IMG/VR virus record: IMGVR_UViG_3300031224_000048 | Span: 1-22,497 of that record | DNA: 22,497 nt | Reading direction: 5' to 3' (one strand) | DNA from: a virus | Shown: piece after piece, positions 1 through 8,253 of the stretch | How positions within the stretch are numbered: the first letter of the stretch is position 1 | Layout: the number at the start of each line of letters is the position of its first letter | Program-made: the position numbers and the translations under genes | Notes under the pieces: model-generated | What the model was told of the DNA's origin: nothing | The model's database searches: none | The model's input: only the letters and a program-made list of their open reading frames with translations

Positions 1-2
1 CG

Positions 3-1112
3 TCACCAAACCAAAACTATTTAGAACTAATAGAAGAAACACTCTTGTCTTTGTTCACTGAAACAAAAGAAAAGTTTATAATATTTGATGGCGTCAGAAG
101 TGAAGCATCGTCAAAAATAGCAAGAGACTTGGCGAATACGTATAGCAATAGCATACATGAAACTGTATTCTCAAGTACAGGTGAACTGTATGACACAGTA
201 CCATTAATTGATCGTGTTTTCGTTGTCGGTATGCCTATGTTTAGTGATGTTGGTCAAAAACTGGCAAAGTTAATACATAGTAACTGGCATAATAGCAAGT
301 ATGATCGTGTCATAGATGGCGTTGACATACCACATGTTTTTATTGATCCAGCATTTCGTTTATATGCCGTGCTTGGCTTATATAGTCAACCTGACTTGTT
401 CCATTTTGTGATAGACCCAAAAGAAATTAAGTTTATCTACGAAGGCAATACTCGTCAATTTTATTATGACAAAATGGAAGACTCTGACTATGAGTACTTA
501 CCATTACAATTTTACATGTACAGTCAAGGTCAGGTCAACCCAAGGCTAAAGCTAGCAGATTTCACTCTAGGTATTAGTTCATTTAAGGACAAAACTAGAG
601 ACACTATCATTGAGACTGTTAAAGAAATACAGAGCGCTGGCGACATAACAGTTAACCTTAGATACTCAATGTATGATGCCATTACCGGTGTAAAAACAAA
701 AAGCACAATCGTAAGCAGGAATGAGTACTTGCTAGAGGTTTTGGAATCTAAAATCACGCTAGTTGTGCCATCTTATCACATAGATACTTTTAGTATGCTT
801 AGGTTTGTTGAATCTGTAATGCATGATTGTTTACCTTTAGTTCATCAACATGCAATGTGGACACTAATACCTGACATAGAAGTTATGGCTATCGTAGCAA
901 ATAACTTACTAGTTGACAATAACAATTTAGAACAAAAGTTGCATGAAATGTTAGACCAAGACAAGTGGCGCGAGGTACTTGACCGTTTGCAGGCAACAAA
1001 AATGTTTCAAGACATTATTGACCAGCGTTGGTATACACCAATGATTGCACAATTGGCCTTGACGAAAAGGTCAGCTAACAATTTTGGCACTAATGGTTTA
1101 ATTAAACTATAA
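3..1112 (+). CDS. Glycosyltransferase-like protein, 5' end cut by window edge
   Basis: The frame is open from base 3 with no stop. An internal TTG at 45 could serve as a start, but codons before it read as ordinary protein, so the gene probably begins outside the window. At least 355 residues are visible. The segment around residues 238-265 (counted from the TTG) reads LVVPSYHIDTFSMLRFVES followed by a CLPLV stretch. That layout, a Ser-containing loop then an Arg and Glu before a 'C(L/I)PLV' strand, resembles the donor-binding C-terminal half of GT-B glycosyltransferases seen in phage proteins. By inference it would transfer a sugar to phage DNA, a virion protein or a host glycan. No signal peptide or membrane segment is visible. 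The RNA-rich region follows the stop. Family assignment is tentative because it rests on one motif-like segment. Confidence 0.6.
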   Translation, partial: SPNQNYLELIEETLLSLFTETKEKFIIFDGVRSEASSKIARDLANTYSNSIHETVFSSTGELYDTVPLIDRVFVVGMPMFSDVGQKLAKLIHSNWHNSKYDRVIDGVDIPHVFIDPAFRLYAVLGLYSQPDLFHFVIDPKEIKFIYEGNTRQFYYDKMEDSDYEYLPLQFYMYSQGQVNPRLKLADFTLGISSFKDKTRDTIIETVKEIQSAGDITVNLRYSMYDAITGVKTKSTIVSRNEYLLEVLESKITLVVPSYHIDTFSMLRFVESVMHDCLPLVHQHAMWTLIPDIEVMAIVANNLLVDNNNLEQKLHEMLDQDKWREVLDRLQATKMFQDIIDQRWYTPMIAQLALTKRSANNFGTNGLIKL

Positions 1113-1210
1113 AACAGTTATTTTTTATTTTCTCTGTCAAAAAGAAAATGAATGGTGGAGTTAGGAATCAATAAATCAGTTCCCGACCTTATTAATCTTA
1201 GGATTAAGTT

Positions 1211-1289
1211 TTCTTTGCAATCGAAATAGGTTAAGATTGGCTAGTTGCTACAAGTAGCTAGATGAGGTTCGACTCCTCACTAAGGATCA
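1211..1289 (+). other. tRNA-like element (T-arm clear, anticodon arm not resolved)
   Basis: A perfect 5-bp T-arm is present at 1263-1279: TGAGG, loop TTCGACT, CCTCA. It is followed by a possible acceptor 3' strand CTAAGGA (1280-1286) and a T. A D-arm-like stem AATC/GATT (1219-1222 with 1235-1238) encloses a loop containing GG. The 5' acceptor strand could be TTCTTTG (1211-1217), with one mismatch. The middle hairpin at 1241-1261 does not give a clean 5-bp stem with a 7-base loop, so no anticodon can be assigned. It may be a degenerate tRNA, an unusual tRNA, or part of the RNA structure preceding the tmRNA. Confidence 0.35.
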
Positions 1290-1380
1290 TTTTTACCGCA
1301 TTGGTAAATACAAAATTGCATAGCTGTTAGGCTTTCAATGGTTCATTAAGACGAGAGTTCGAATCTCTCCGAGTCCACTA

Positions 1381-1398
1381 AGAATAACATTTTAATAT
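1381..1398 (+). other. Intervening segment between tmRNA acceptor and coding pieces
   Basis: An AT-only-like 18-nt spacer separates the acceptor 3' end (discriminator A1377 plus CTA) from the 5' end of the coding piece (G1399). In known permuted tmRNAs such a segment is removed by tRNA-type processing (RNase P at the 5' side, 3' trimming and CCA addition). Here removal is inferred from position only. Confidence 0.6.
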
Positions 1399-1457
1399 GG
1401 GCTCGACTGGCATTGATTAGTGAGTATGATTTGATAGTTAGGATATGTGATACTTTA

Positions 1458-1514
1458 ACGGACAACGTTAGACAATTAAACCCTAATCATGTTGCTCTAA
1501 GAGCAGCTGCATAA
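1458..1514 (+). other. tmRNA tag reading frame
   Basis: Read back from the TAA at 1512, the frame gives NPNHVALRAAA, preceded by TDNVRQL, without an upstream stop in this segment. The C-terminal hydrophobic/alanine ending is what ClpXP-type proteases read in SsrA tags, although the usual ending is LAA rather than AAA. The resume codon cannot be fixed by eye. A TAACG/CGTTA hairpin (1456-1470) sits just upstream of CAA TTA AAC and could mark the region before the true first codon, so the tag may be 11 to 18 residues. Confidence 0.6.
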
Positions 1515-1570
1515 GGTAAGACATCGGAGGGCATCTTCAAATAGCCCTCCCCCTTTAGGGGGTTAAAAAA

Positions 1571-1770
1571 TAAAAAGACTTGTGTTAGTGAGGGTGTAAG
1601 TCCTTTCAAGATATCCACTAACTGGCTTTAAACCTACTCTTAAAGCGCCACCTATGTTTTAGTAGGCTAAGGAGGCCGAGTCTTTTACACCATTGAAAGT
1701 AACACAGTGAGTACGCTGTTAGATCAAATACAGAAAGGGATTCAGTATTTGATAAACCAGAATCCCTGAA
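1571..1770 (+). ncRNA. Structured RNA with H-type pseudoknots (likely 3' part of the tmRNA coding piece)
   Basis: This non-coding stretch is packed with exact complementary segments. Helix AAAAGACT (1573-1580) pairs with AGTCTTTT (1679-1686). GTTAGTG (1584-1590) pairs with CACTAAC (1616-1622). One H-type pseudoknot has stem GCTTTAA/TTAAAGC (1625-1631/1640-1646), whose loop CCTACT (1633-1638) pairs with AGTAGG (1661-1666). A hairpin ACAGTG-AGTA-CGCTGT follows near 1703-1718. A second pseudoknot has stem ATCAAATAC/GTATTTGAT (1723-1731/1745-1753), whose loop AGGGATTC (1736-1743) pairs with GAATCCCT (1760-1767). tmRNAs normally carry pseudoknots after the tag, so this is most simply the continuation of the coding piece up to the terminator. 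It could instead be a separate RNA. Confidence 0.65.
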
Positions 1771-1823
1771 AAACCCAAAGCTGGTTGCTTTCTTATTTGC
1801 TTATTGTTGGTTGTTATTTGTTG

Positions 1824-1856
1824 AAAGGCTAGTCAATCGTTGACTAGCTTTTTTTC
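1824..1856 (+). terminator. Rho-independent terminator after the RNA region
   Basis: GCTAGTCAA (1828-1836) and TTGACTAGC (1840-1848) form a perfect 9-bp stem with loop TCG. It is extended by A-T pairs and one G-U, and followed by seven T residues. It ends the tmRNA transcript and separates it from the structural genes. Confidence 0.9.
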
Positions 1857-1906
1857 TTGTGCCATGCTGGCCGCTAAGTTGTAAAAACTCATCATTACAT
1901 GCAATG

Positions 1907-1919
1907 TATACATATATTA
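1907..1919 (+). promoter_or_regulatory. Candidate late promoter, ATACATAT motif (copy 1)
   Basis: TATACATATATTA lies between the terminator and the gene at 1939, 19 nt before its ATG. The core ATACATAT is shared with three other intergenic gaps in this window. T4-type late promoters are short AT-rich elements (TATAAATA), so this may be the equivalent here. Inference from recurrence only. Confidence 0.45.
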
Positions 1920-1938
1920 CTAAAAGTAAATTTAGACA

Positions 1939-4900
1939 ATGAACGACAATTCTCTAACAGCACAGCTCGAAAACGTAAACTTATATCACGCTAACATAGT
2001 AAAATTAGCAAACGGTTATATGCAAGCGCTTACTACTCAAGAGTCAGAAATTTCTGTTGCACTCGAAAATAAAGACGGTGGCATAACTAATGTCCTTATA
2101 CCTTCAAATATTGCCTTGTCTAATAAGTTACAAAGACTATTACAATCTTTTGATAACTTATCAGGCTTAACTGAAAATCAATCTGCTCTGGTCGCACAGG
2201 ACGGCAGTTTTAGAGAAATATTCGTAACTTCTCATCGAAAATCACTGCCTTCTGTAATGGCAAGTGACATTGATATGGCATCTGATGTTAAACTATCAAC
2301 AAACACAATTATTGAAAGCCTGCTGTCACCCCTAACTGAAGTTGAGCTGACACTATCTGCTGATTACCAAAAGACTAGACAGACTAGAGTTACTAAGCTG
2401 TTTGTTACTGACGGTGATATGTCAACATTTAGCGATGGTATGTCATACTCAGAAGCAAAAAGAATACTTGCAACTGGTGACTTTGTTTGGACAGAGCAAG
2501 AATATGATAAGTTAAATCAAGCAACACAGGCAAGATATTCAGGTGACTTTAATGTTACTAGCTCTGTTGCAACAGCCAACGATACTGTACTTGTAACACT
2601 TGAAAGTTTAAGATACAACGACAGTTTAAATGTAGTTGAACAGTCAAAAAGACTAGATGTTGGTGACGCGCTAACAACAAAAGATGGCTCAGTAAGAATA
2701 TCAATACAGTCTATTAACGCAAAATCAGATGTGCTTACTTGTATTTATGATGCTGGTATTGGTTCAATCTTAACTGGTGAAGCACAGCTTTCAATTCTGT
2801 CAACAGAAGAGTCAAAGGCTATTATTAGAATACCTGTTAGACTTAAAGAGCAGTCAATAATTTTTATTAGTCCAATTAACGATCAAACTGGTTTTGCTAG
2901 TTCTAAAAGTACAGCAAAACTTTTTATTGCTGATAACTTTACAGTTGTACAGGCAGGTGAAACATTTAGATTTAACGAATTCTTTTCAAGTAAAGTGGCA
3001 GATGTTGGTCGTTACTTTGAATCTATAGTTAGAGAAAGCTTAATACCTGCAAATCTTGGACAAACACCAACAAAACCAACACTTATAGCTCAAGACTTTG
3101 AAGTTGTTCAAATAAATGCACACCTAACAAATTCACCTACGACAGAAAAGTTAAGAAAAATACAAAAAGAAAAAGATGTTATAACTTCACAAATAGAAGT
3201 CTTAAACAGTTCTATTTTTACCTTAACGTCTAAAATCGCACAAGGTAACTATAGCACTGTTTCAAAAAGAGAAAATGATGTTTCAAAACGAACTGCAATT
3301 ATTAATGATAAAATGCAAAAGACATCTTTGCTAGGCTCTTTAGTCGGTGACATAAACACATTGCTTAAGAATACATCAGAACAGGCAAGCATCAGTCCTA
3401 AATACAGGGTTCGTGGCTTTTGGCCAATACAACGTGACATACCGTCTGACATAACGGACCCACAAAAAATAGTACAATATCAGGCAAGGTTTAGATACGT
3501 ATCTAATGTAGGTAACAGTGCCAATGCTACTCAATTAGTCTATACTGACGGTGAAAATAAAGTTAGTGCTAGCTTTACACCTTGGACTACAGTTAAAACA
3601 GAACCCCTTAATAGAGTTGTTGACAAAGACGGTAATTCAAAATGGTCAATTAATAGTCCATCTGATAGTGATCAGTCAAACATTAATCAGCTAGATGTCG
3701 CAATTCAATATGGTGAAAGTGTAGAATTTCAAGTTAAGGCAATGTCTGAAGCAGGTTGGCCGGTTGCACCTGTTATGTCTGACTGGTCTGACTTAGTCAG
3801 GGTTGACTTTCCAGTTGAACTGCTGCAAGAATCAGACACTGCAGCAATAGCAAGAAAAAATACAGAAGATGCATTAACAGTTAGAGTGCAGCAAGAATTT
3901 AACAATCAAGGCATAACTGAACATCTTGCTGGCAGCTTTAGAGAACAAGAAAAGTTTTTTGCACACGAGGCTAAACGGATTGCATCTGGTTATGTGACAA
4001 ACGAACAAACAACGATTTCAATGTTTGAATACACTAGCCTGCTAGAAAACAGAATTAAATTACTAGAAGAATTAGTCGATAGAAGATATGCCACCGTTTC
4101 AGTACAACTAGTTGATGAAGACCTTAGAACATACGATGTTAATAACTTTTCAACTGTTAAGTTGTTTGCTGGTTACTATACAGAAGAGGTTGATCTAACG
4201 GAACAATCTAACTGGGGTTCAATAGTAACTAAGCAATTTTATCTTAGGTTAATGAATCGTAATGCACAAACGGTTGAATTGCTTTCAATTACGCCTGGTT
4301 CATTAAATCAAAATGTAGACAATGCAGCATACGATAAATCAGCACTGCTTATTAGTGGTTCGAATGAGGTCATAGACCAAAAACAAGGTCAAATATTTTA
4401 CAATAGAGCAACAAACATTAATGGTGATGCTGATTTATACTTAGCAACTGGTGGTGAAAGCTCTACGTTGGTTAGCCCTGCTGATATTGACACTACTGCA
4501 GTAGACTCTGCCAAAAACGTTATACAGCTAGATGGTGGTCTTGTAGAAAACTTTAAGTTGTTAAGCTCTGCTGCTCTTAATGGTTATGTTGCAATGACTA
4601 ACTTACACCCTGCATATTTAGAATATAGAGCACAGCAAGACATTACAATTTTACAAACTGAATTCGATAGAATAAAGCACTTTAACTCTCTTTACAGGGA
4701 AGTAATGGTACAAAATGCAAAAAGCAATGACTTAATTATTGGCTTTAAACAAGATGACAAATATCTTGTAGGTCAAAATACAGTAGGTGCTGCTGCGTAC
4801 GTTGACCTAAACAGTCTTAGTTCATATCAAGTAGAAGGCATAGACTCTAGCGCATCAAAGCAAATATTTTCTGGTGAACAAGATAGCATATTAATACCTA

Positions 4901-5139
4901 TCATGTTCCAATACAGAATGACTGATGCTCTAGGTAATCCAAGTGGCGTCAGTGGTAATACGATGAATAGCCAATTTGAATACACTAAAAAAATAGGCTT
5001 TGATCTTTTAATTTCAGGCAAGAAGTTTACATTTGACGTTAACATAAACGCTAAATTTAGACCAACAACTGCATCAAATACTAGCTTAGGTATTCAACCA
5101 ACAACTTCTATTAATGCAACGCAAGCAAACATAATTTAA
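1939..5139 (+). CDS. Large tail/baseplate structural protein with FnIII-like domain
   Basis: 1066 residues, starting at ATG 1939 after an A/T-rich leader without a Shine-Dalgarno sequence. A charged, heptad-like coiled coil is visible around residues 403-460. It is followed at about 486-630 by a beta-rich segment opening KYRVRGFWPIQRDIP and running to an SDWSDLVRVDFP stretch, which has the feel of a fibronectin type III domain. A second helical segment (about 690-720) precedes a beta-rich C-terminus. No signal peptide, membrane span or enzyme motif is evident. Size, domain make-up and the adjoining collagen-motif protein suggest a baseplate or tail fibre component on the virion surface. The exact T4 counterpart cannot be named from sequence alone. 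Confidence 0.6.
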   Translation: MNDNSLTAQLENVNLYHANIVKLANGYMQALTTQESEISVALENKDGGITNVLIPSNIALSNKLQRLLQSFDNLSGLTENQSALVAQDGSFREIFVTSHRKSLPSVMASDIDMASDVKLSTNTIIESLLSPLTEVELTLSADYQKTRQTRVTKLFVTDGDMSTFSDGMSYSEAKRILATGDFVWTEQEYDKLNQATQARYSGDFNVTSSVATANDTVLVTLESLRYNDSLNVVEQSKRLDVGDALTTKDGSVRISIQSINAKSDVLTCIYDAGIGSILTGEAQLSILSTEESKAIIRIPVRLKEQSIIFISPINDQTGFASSKSTAKLFIADNFTVVQAGETFRFNEFFSSKVADVGRYFESIVRESLIPANLGQTPTKPTLIAQDFEVVQINAHLTNSPTTEKLRKIQKEKDVITSQIEVLNSSIFTLTSKIAQGNYSTVSKRENDVSKRTAIINDKMQKTSLLGSLVGDINTLLKNTSEQASISPKYRVRGFWPIQRDIPSDITDPQKIVQYQARFRYVSNVGNSANATQLVYTDGENKVSASFTPWTTVKTEPLNRVVDKDGNSKWSINSPSDSDQSNINQLDVAIQYGESVEFQVKAMSEAGWPVAPVMSDWSDLVRVDFPVELLQESDTAAIARKNTEDALTVRVQQEFNNQGITEHLAGSFREQEKFFAHEAKRIASGYVTNEQTTISMFEYTSLLENRIKLLEELVDRRYATVSVQLVDEDLRTYDVNNFSTVKLFAGYYTEEVDLTEQSNWGSIVTKQFYLRLMNRNAQTVELLSITPGSLNQNVDNAAYDKSALLISGSNEVIDQKQGQIFYNRATNINGDADLYLATGGESSTLVSPADIDTTAVDSAKNVIQLDGGLVENFKLLSSAALNGYVAMTNLHPAYLEYRAQQDITILQTEFDRIKHFNSLYREVMVQNAKSNDLIIGFKQDDKYLVGQNTVGAAAYVDLNSLSSYQVEGIDSSASKQIFSGEQDSILIPIMFQYRMTDALGNPSGVSGNTMNSQFEYTKKIGFDLLISGKKFTFDVNINAKFRPTTASNTSLGIQPTTSINATQANII

Positions 5140-5159
5140 CACGACAATAAGTAAAAAAT

Positions 5160-7547
5160 ATGAAAGATTTAACATCTTCCGGTTTAGTTTTACGAACACT
5201 AGACGCATCAGATTGGCCAAAATTTGTTGAAGACATGAACTTTAATTTGACTCAAATTTTAAATCTACCTGGGTTTAAAGGTCAGCCTGGTTTATCTGTA
5301 ACAGGACCAGCCGGTGTTGGTATTAGAGGATCAAAATGGGTTTTCGTGAAAATGTCAGACATGCAAAATGTTTACAATATTACAGATGCTTCTGAAGTTG
5401 ACTTAGCGTTTATAAATCAATCATTTGACAATGACTCTGCTCTATTGTTTTCTTCTCTTGACATACCTAGCGACGATGAATTAATTATTGGTGATCTTTT
5501 AGTTTTGCCAGAAGGTCAAATCATAGAATTGTCAGAAGTCGTTAACGGCAACCAAACAACAGTCCAGTTTACAGACACTGGTGTAACATTTGCTCAAGTT
5601 TCATCTTTATCAGAATCTAGAGTTCGTGCAATTTTTAATGAATTGTTTCAAGGCGGCAACCAAACAAACGGTTCGTTTAGAAACTATGCTGCGGTGGCCA
5701 AAAATAACACTGATGCAAGCCCAGCAGTCAATCAAAATATTAACAATGACTCTATTATTGACATATTGGTTAGCAGTTCTGGCCCAGGCGCTGCATTACC
5801 GACACATAAATTTGTTGCTGCAACTGAACAAGATGTAACAACAGACACTCAAATGTGTTTGATAGCTGGATCACCAGTTAGATATCATGAATTGTTACAA
5901 GAAACTCAACGAATACACACTAATAACTATGCACCAGGCATAGACGACTTTGCTGCCCAAGTTATATTGCAAAACTCATACAAAAATGGACTTATTTTTG
6001 GTCACAGAAACTCAGAATCTATACGACAATTTGGTCGACTGTATCGTTCTGTTAATTCAACGATATTAACAAGTTCATATTCACCATTAGAAAATGAATA
6101 CTCAGATATTCAACTAAGCGATGATGCGGTAACAATACGAGCAAACAGAGGTGTTATTAGAACGACTTCTCTTGAAATCATGGCTGGTGTCCTAACATCT
6201 GAATTTCTTTCTTGGTCTGGTAACACAGTAAAACTAGCAAACAAGGCAAACGCAAAGTTAGAAATTTGGGCACCAGAAGGCACATATTTAAAATCAATTG
6301 TAGATGCAAATGTATTGTCAACCGATGCAACAGGTAAACTAATTAAAGCATACACAGTCCTAACTGCTATGCCGACAACTGCAACAAATTCTCAACTACT
6401 AACAGCATTGGCCGTTGCTAATTATAGAATTGCAGTTAATACTAGACTGGATGCATTAGAATCGGATGTAACTGATCTACAAAATCAAGACACATCAACA
6501 TATTTTAAGAAAACTGTTTGGTATGCGTCTGCTACTAACCTAAATAGCATTACTGTTCATGGTAACAGCCTCGTTGCTATAGGTACTGCAATTTCTAATT
6601 TCTTGCCTAATGTAACAGCTGCACCAGCAGACATGCATATCAACACTTTTGTCATTGACAATGGTGGCACAAAAAATAGAATGTTGCAAGAAGTAACAAT
6701 GACTGGCGGCACACTAGGTAACTACATGCTTGGTGTTAAATGGTTTAGGACTGCTGAAAAGGCAGGTACTGCACAATGGCAATTTTCTGCATGGTCTAAA
6801 ACAGTCACCAACATAGATGTTCCAACTGGAGACTCAGCGATTGTTGTATCTGGTTCTTTTGCAGATGAATTAAGAATTAGACATGCAGGAACAACTGCAA
6901 CGTCAACAAACAATGTACAGCCGACCGAGGCAGTCAAAAACATTACATTGGATGAATTTGGTCACGTCAGACGTATTGATTCTGAAGACTATGCTAATGT
7001 TTTCTTAGGTATTAATGGGCCAGTTAGCCAATTGCATTGGTCTGCAACAAATCAAACAGCACTAAGCATATATCTTTCAGAGTTTATGCGAATAAATAGA
7101 CCAATGGTTGTTGTAACAGGAACGTTTGATATTTATGACGGTCAAACTACAACTTGGGTGTCATTAGGACAATATACAGCAACGAACTCTTCGTTTGATG
7201 CTGTAGGACCCGGTCATACTGTTATAAAAAGTCTAGTTAAATGGAAAAGAACAAGCCTAGGTGGTCACTATGATTTCGTAGATATTGAAATATACCCTGA
7301 CGCTTCTGCAACAGCAGCAGAACGAGTAACATGGAATGATTTACAAGTTATTGCACTACTTACAGTTAGAGAAGGCAGTGCTGATAGAGAACCAATATTT
7401 GCACCACAAGAAACAAGAGCAGTAGTCACAGGTTCAGTTAGCGGATCAACTGTTAGAAGATTTGCACTTCATGAAGGTAACGGACCTGTTCAAGAAGTTT
7501 CATTAAAAATAGTTGTACAACGAAGAAGAACGTATTTACCTTTATAG
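5160..7547 (+). CDS. Putative tail fibre/adhesin protein with short collagen-like motif
   Basis: 795 residues beginning 20 nt after the previous stop. Near the N-terminus (about residues 38-58) is a Gly-rich run, GFKGQPGLSVTGPAGVGIRG, in a roughly Gly-X-Y pattern, as found at trimerising joints of phage fibres. The N-terminal 35 residues (DWPKFVEDMNFNLTQIL) look like an attachment helix. The rest is Ser/Thr/Asn-rich and beta-prone, without catalytic motifs, typical of fibre shafts and tips. It closely follows the large structural gene, so the two are probably co-transcribed and assembled together. Receptor-binding function is inferred from composition and context, and a baseplate-proximal structural role is the alternative. 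Confidence 0.6.
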   Translation: MKDLTSSGLVLRTLDASDWPKFVEDMNFNLTQILNLPGFKGQPGLSVTGPAGVGIRGSKWVFVKMSDMQNVYNITDASEVDLAFINQSFDNDSALLFSSLDIPSDDELIIGDLLVLPEGQIIELSEVVNGNQTTVQFTDTGVTFAQVSSLSESRVRAIFNELFQGGNQTNGSFRNYAAVAKNNTDASPAVNQNINNDSIIDILVSSSGPGAALPTHKFVAATEQDVTTDTQMCLIAGSPVRYHELLQETQRIHTNNYAPGIDDFAAQVILQNSYKNGLIFGHRNSESIRQFGRLYRSVNSTILTSSYSPLENEYSDIQLSDDAVTIRANRGVIRTTSLEIMAGVLTSEFLSWSGNTVKLANKANAKLEIWAPEGTYLKSIVDANVLSTDATGKLIKAYTVLTAMPTTATNSQLLTALAVANYRIAVNTRLDALESDVTDLQNQDTSTYFKKTVWYASATNLNSITVHGNSLVAIGTAISNFLPNVTAAPADMHINTFVIDNGGTKNRMLQEVTMTGGTLGNYMLGVKWFRTAEKAGTAQWQFSAWSKTVTNIDVPTGDSAIVVSGSFADELRIRHAGTTATSTNNVQPTEAVKNITLDEFGHVRRIDSEDYANVFLGINGPVSQLHWSATNQTALSIYLSEFMRINRPMVVVTGTFDIYDGQTTTWVSLGQYTATNSSFDAVGPGHTVIKSLVKWKRTSLGGHYDFVDIEIYPDASATAAERVTWNDLQVIALLTVREGSADREPIFAPQETRAVVTGSVSGSTVRRFALHEGNGPVQEVSLKIVVQRRRTYLPL

Positions 7548-7608
7548 CATTTTTTCTTGCTAACTATTGGCTGTGATTGTTTAATTTACTAAAATAAAAT
7601 ATTAAAAA

Positions 7609-8253
7609 ATGGCAAAAGCATTCCCAGAATTATGTGGTCAGTGGTCAAAAAAGACAAACACTGGCGGCACAGAAGTTATATATGTTATAGAAATTGACGG
7701 CAACATGGCTAAAGCGGTAGGCAAAAACATACCAGTCGACGAACTAAAATCAAATTGGACTAAAGTTAATGATGATTTTGGTGATCCATTTAAGTCTATG
7801 TCTGGTATGCAAGGTATGGATCGTGACCTTATCCGAGAACAAAAAGATACGATTGAACCACCTGAAGTCAAAGCAACCAAAGTTGATGACGTAGGGCAAC
7901 CTAAACCTCTTGTTGATGACTTAGGGCAACCTGAAGCAAAAGTTTATGAAGAGACAAAGCCAGAAGAGCCACAACCAATCTCAGGTAAGCATAAATTTAT
8001 ACACGACGCAATTAAAATGCAAGAGTCTAAGAACAAGCAAAGTAAACTTTCTCTTAATTTTGAATTAGTTATACCTTGTGACATTAACAAACTAAAGATC
8101 GTAGCCAATTCTATGGATATTGAATACGAAGTAGTATCAGATGTTATTATGGAACTATTACAAGGACAAACAGAAGACTTCTTTAATCAAGTAAGTAAAG
8201 CAGTTAGCAATAACTTACGTGACGATAATGATAGAGCTAAGCAAAGTGTCTAA
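7609..8253 (+). CDS. Hypothetical protein with duplicated VDD(V/L)GQP segment
   Basis: 214 residues, not recognised. The N-terminal part (about 1-60) is a compact beta/alpha stretch starting MAKAFPELCGQWSKK. The middle (about 80-125) is acidic and Pro-rich, with a near-exact 10-residue duplication (VDDVGQPKPL then VDDLGQPEAK). The C-terminal part (about 130-214) is helical and charged. The start ATG follows an A-rich leader. It overlaps the next gene by 26 nt, so the pair is probably translationally coupled. The flexible linker between two domains would suit a virion-associated or assembly protein. No function is assigned. Confidence 0.7.
   Translation: MAKAFPELCGQWSKKTNTGGTEVIYVIEIDGNMAKAVGKNIPVDELKSNWTKVNDDFGDPFKSMSGMQGMDRDLIREQKDTIEPPEVKATKVDDVGQPKPLVDDLGQPEAKVYEETKPEEPQPISGKHKFIHDAIKMQESKNKQSKLSLNFELVIPCDINKLKIVANSMDIEYEVVSDVIMELLQGQTEDFFNQVSKAVSNNLRDDNDRAKQSV

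Larger units (their letters stand above)
1292..1568 (+). ncRNA. ssrA: Circularly permuted (two-piece) tmRNA
   Basis: tmRNA rescues stalled ribosomes by acting as alanyl-tRNA and then as mRNA for a degradation tag. Here the 3' tRNA half comes first. T-arm GAGAG-TTCGAAT-CTCTC lies at 1353-1369, then acceptor strand CGAGTCC (1370-1376), discriminator A1377 and CTA (CCA not encoded). After about 18 nt comes the 5' half GGGCTCG (1399-1405), which pairs with all seven acceptor bases including G3-U70, the alanine identity pair. ACTGGCATTGA (1406-1416) matches the conserved D-like motif of tmRNAs, and GAC precedes the T-arm as usual. A P2-like helix pairs 1417-1424 with 1342-1349. The tag frame ends at TAA 1512-1514 and reads ...NPNHVALRAAA; its resume codon is uncertain. 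A hairpin follows at 1526-1550 (GGAGGGC/GCCCTCC). The outer boundaries, including the start of the acceptor piece, are approximate. Confidence 0.85.

Noticed and set aside
1571-1770. RNase P RNA or group I intron
   Set aside because: A GAGG...AAGTCC segment and an AAGATATCC segment vaguely recall conserved parts, but the partner motifs and the overall core are missing. Post-tag tmRNA pseudoknots explain the structure better.
7548-7562. Terminator after the tail fibre gene (TAGCA/TGCTA around a T run)
   Set aside because: The 5-bp stem has the T run in its loop rather than after it, so it does not fit an intrinsic terminator.
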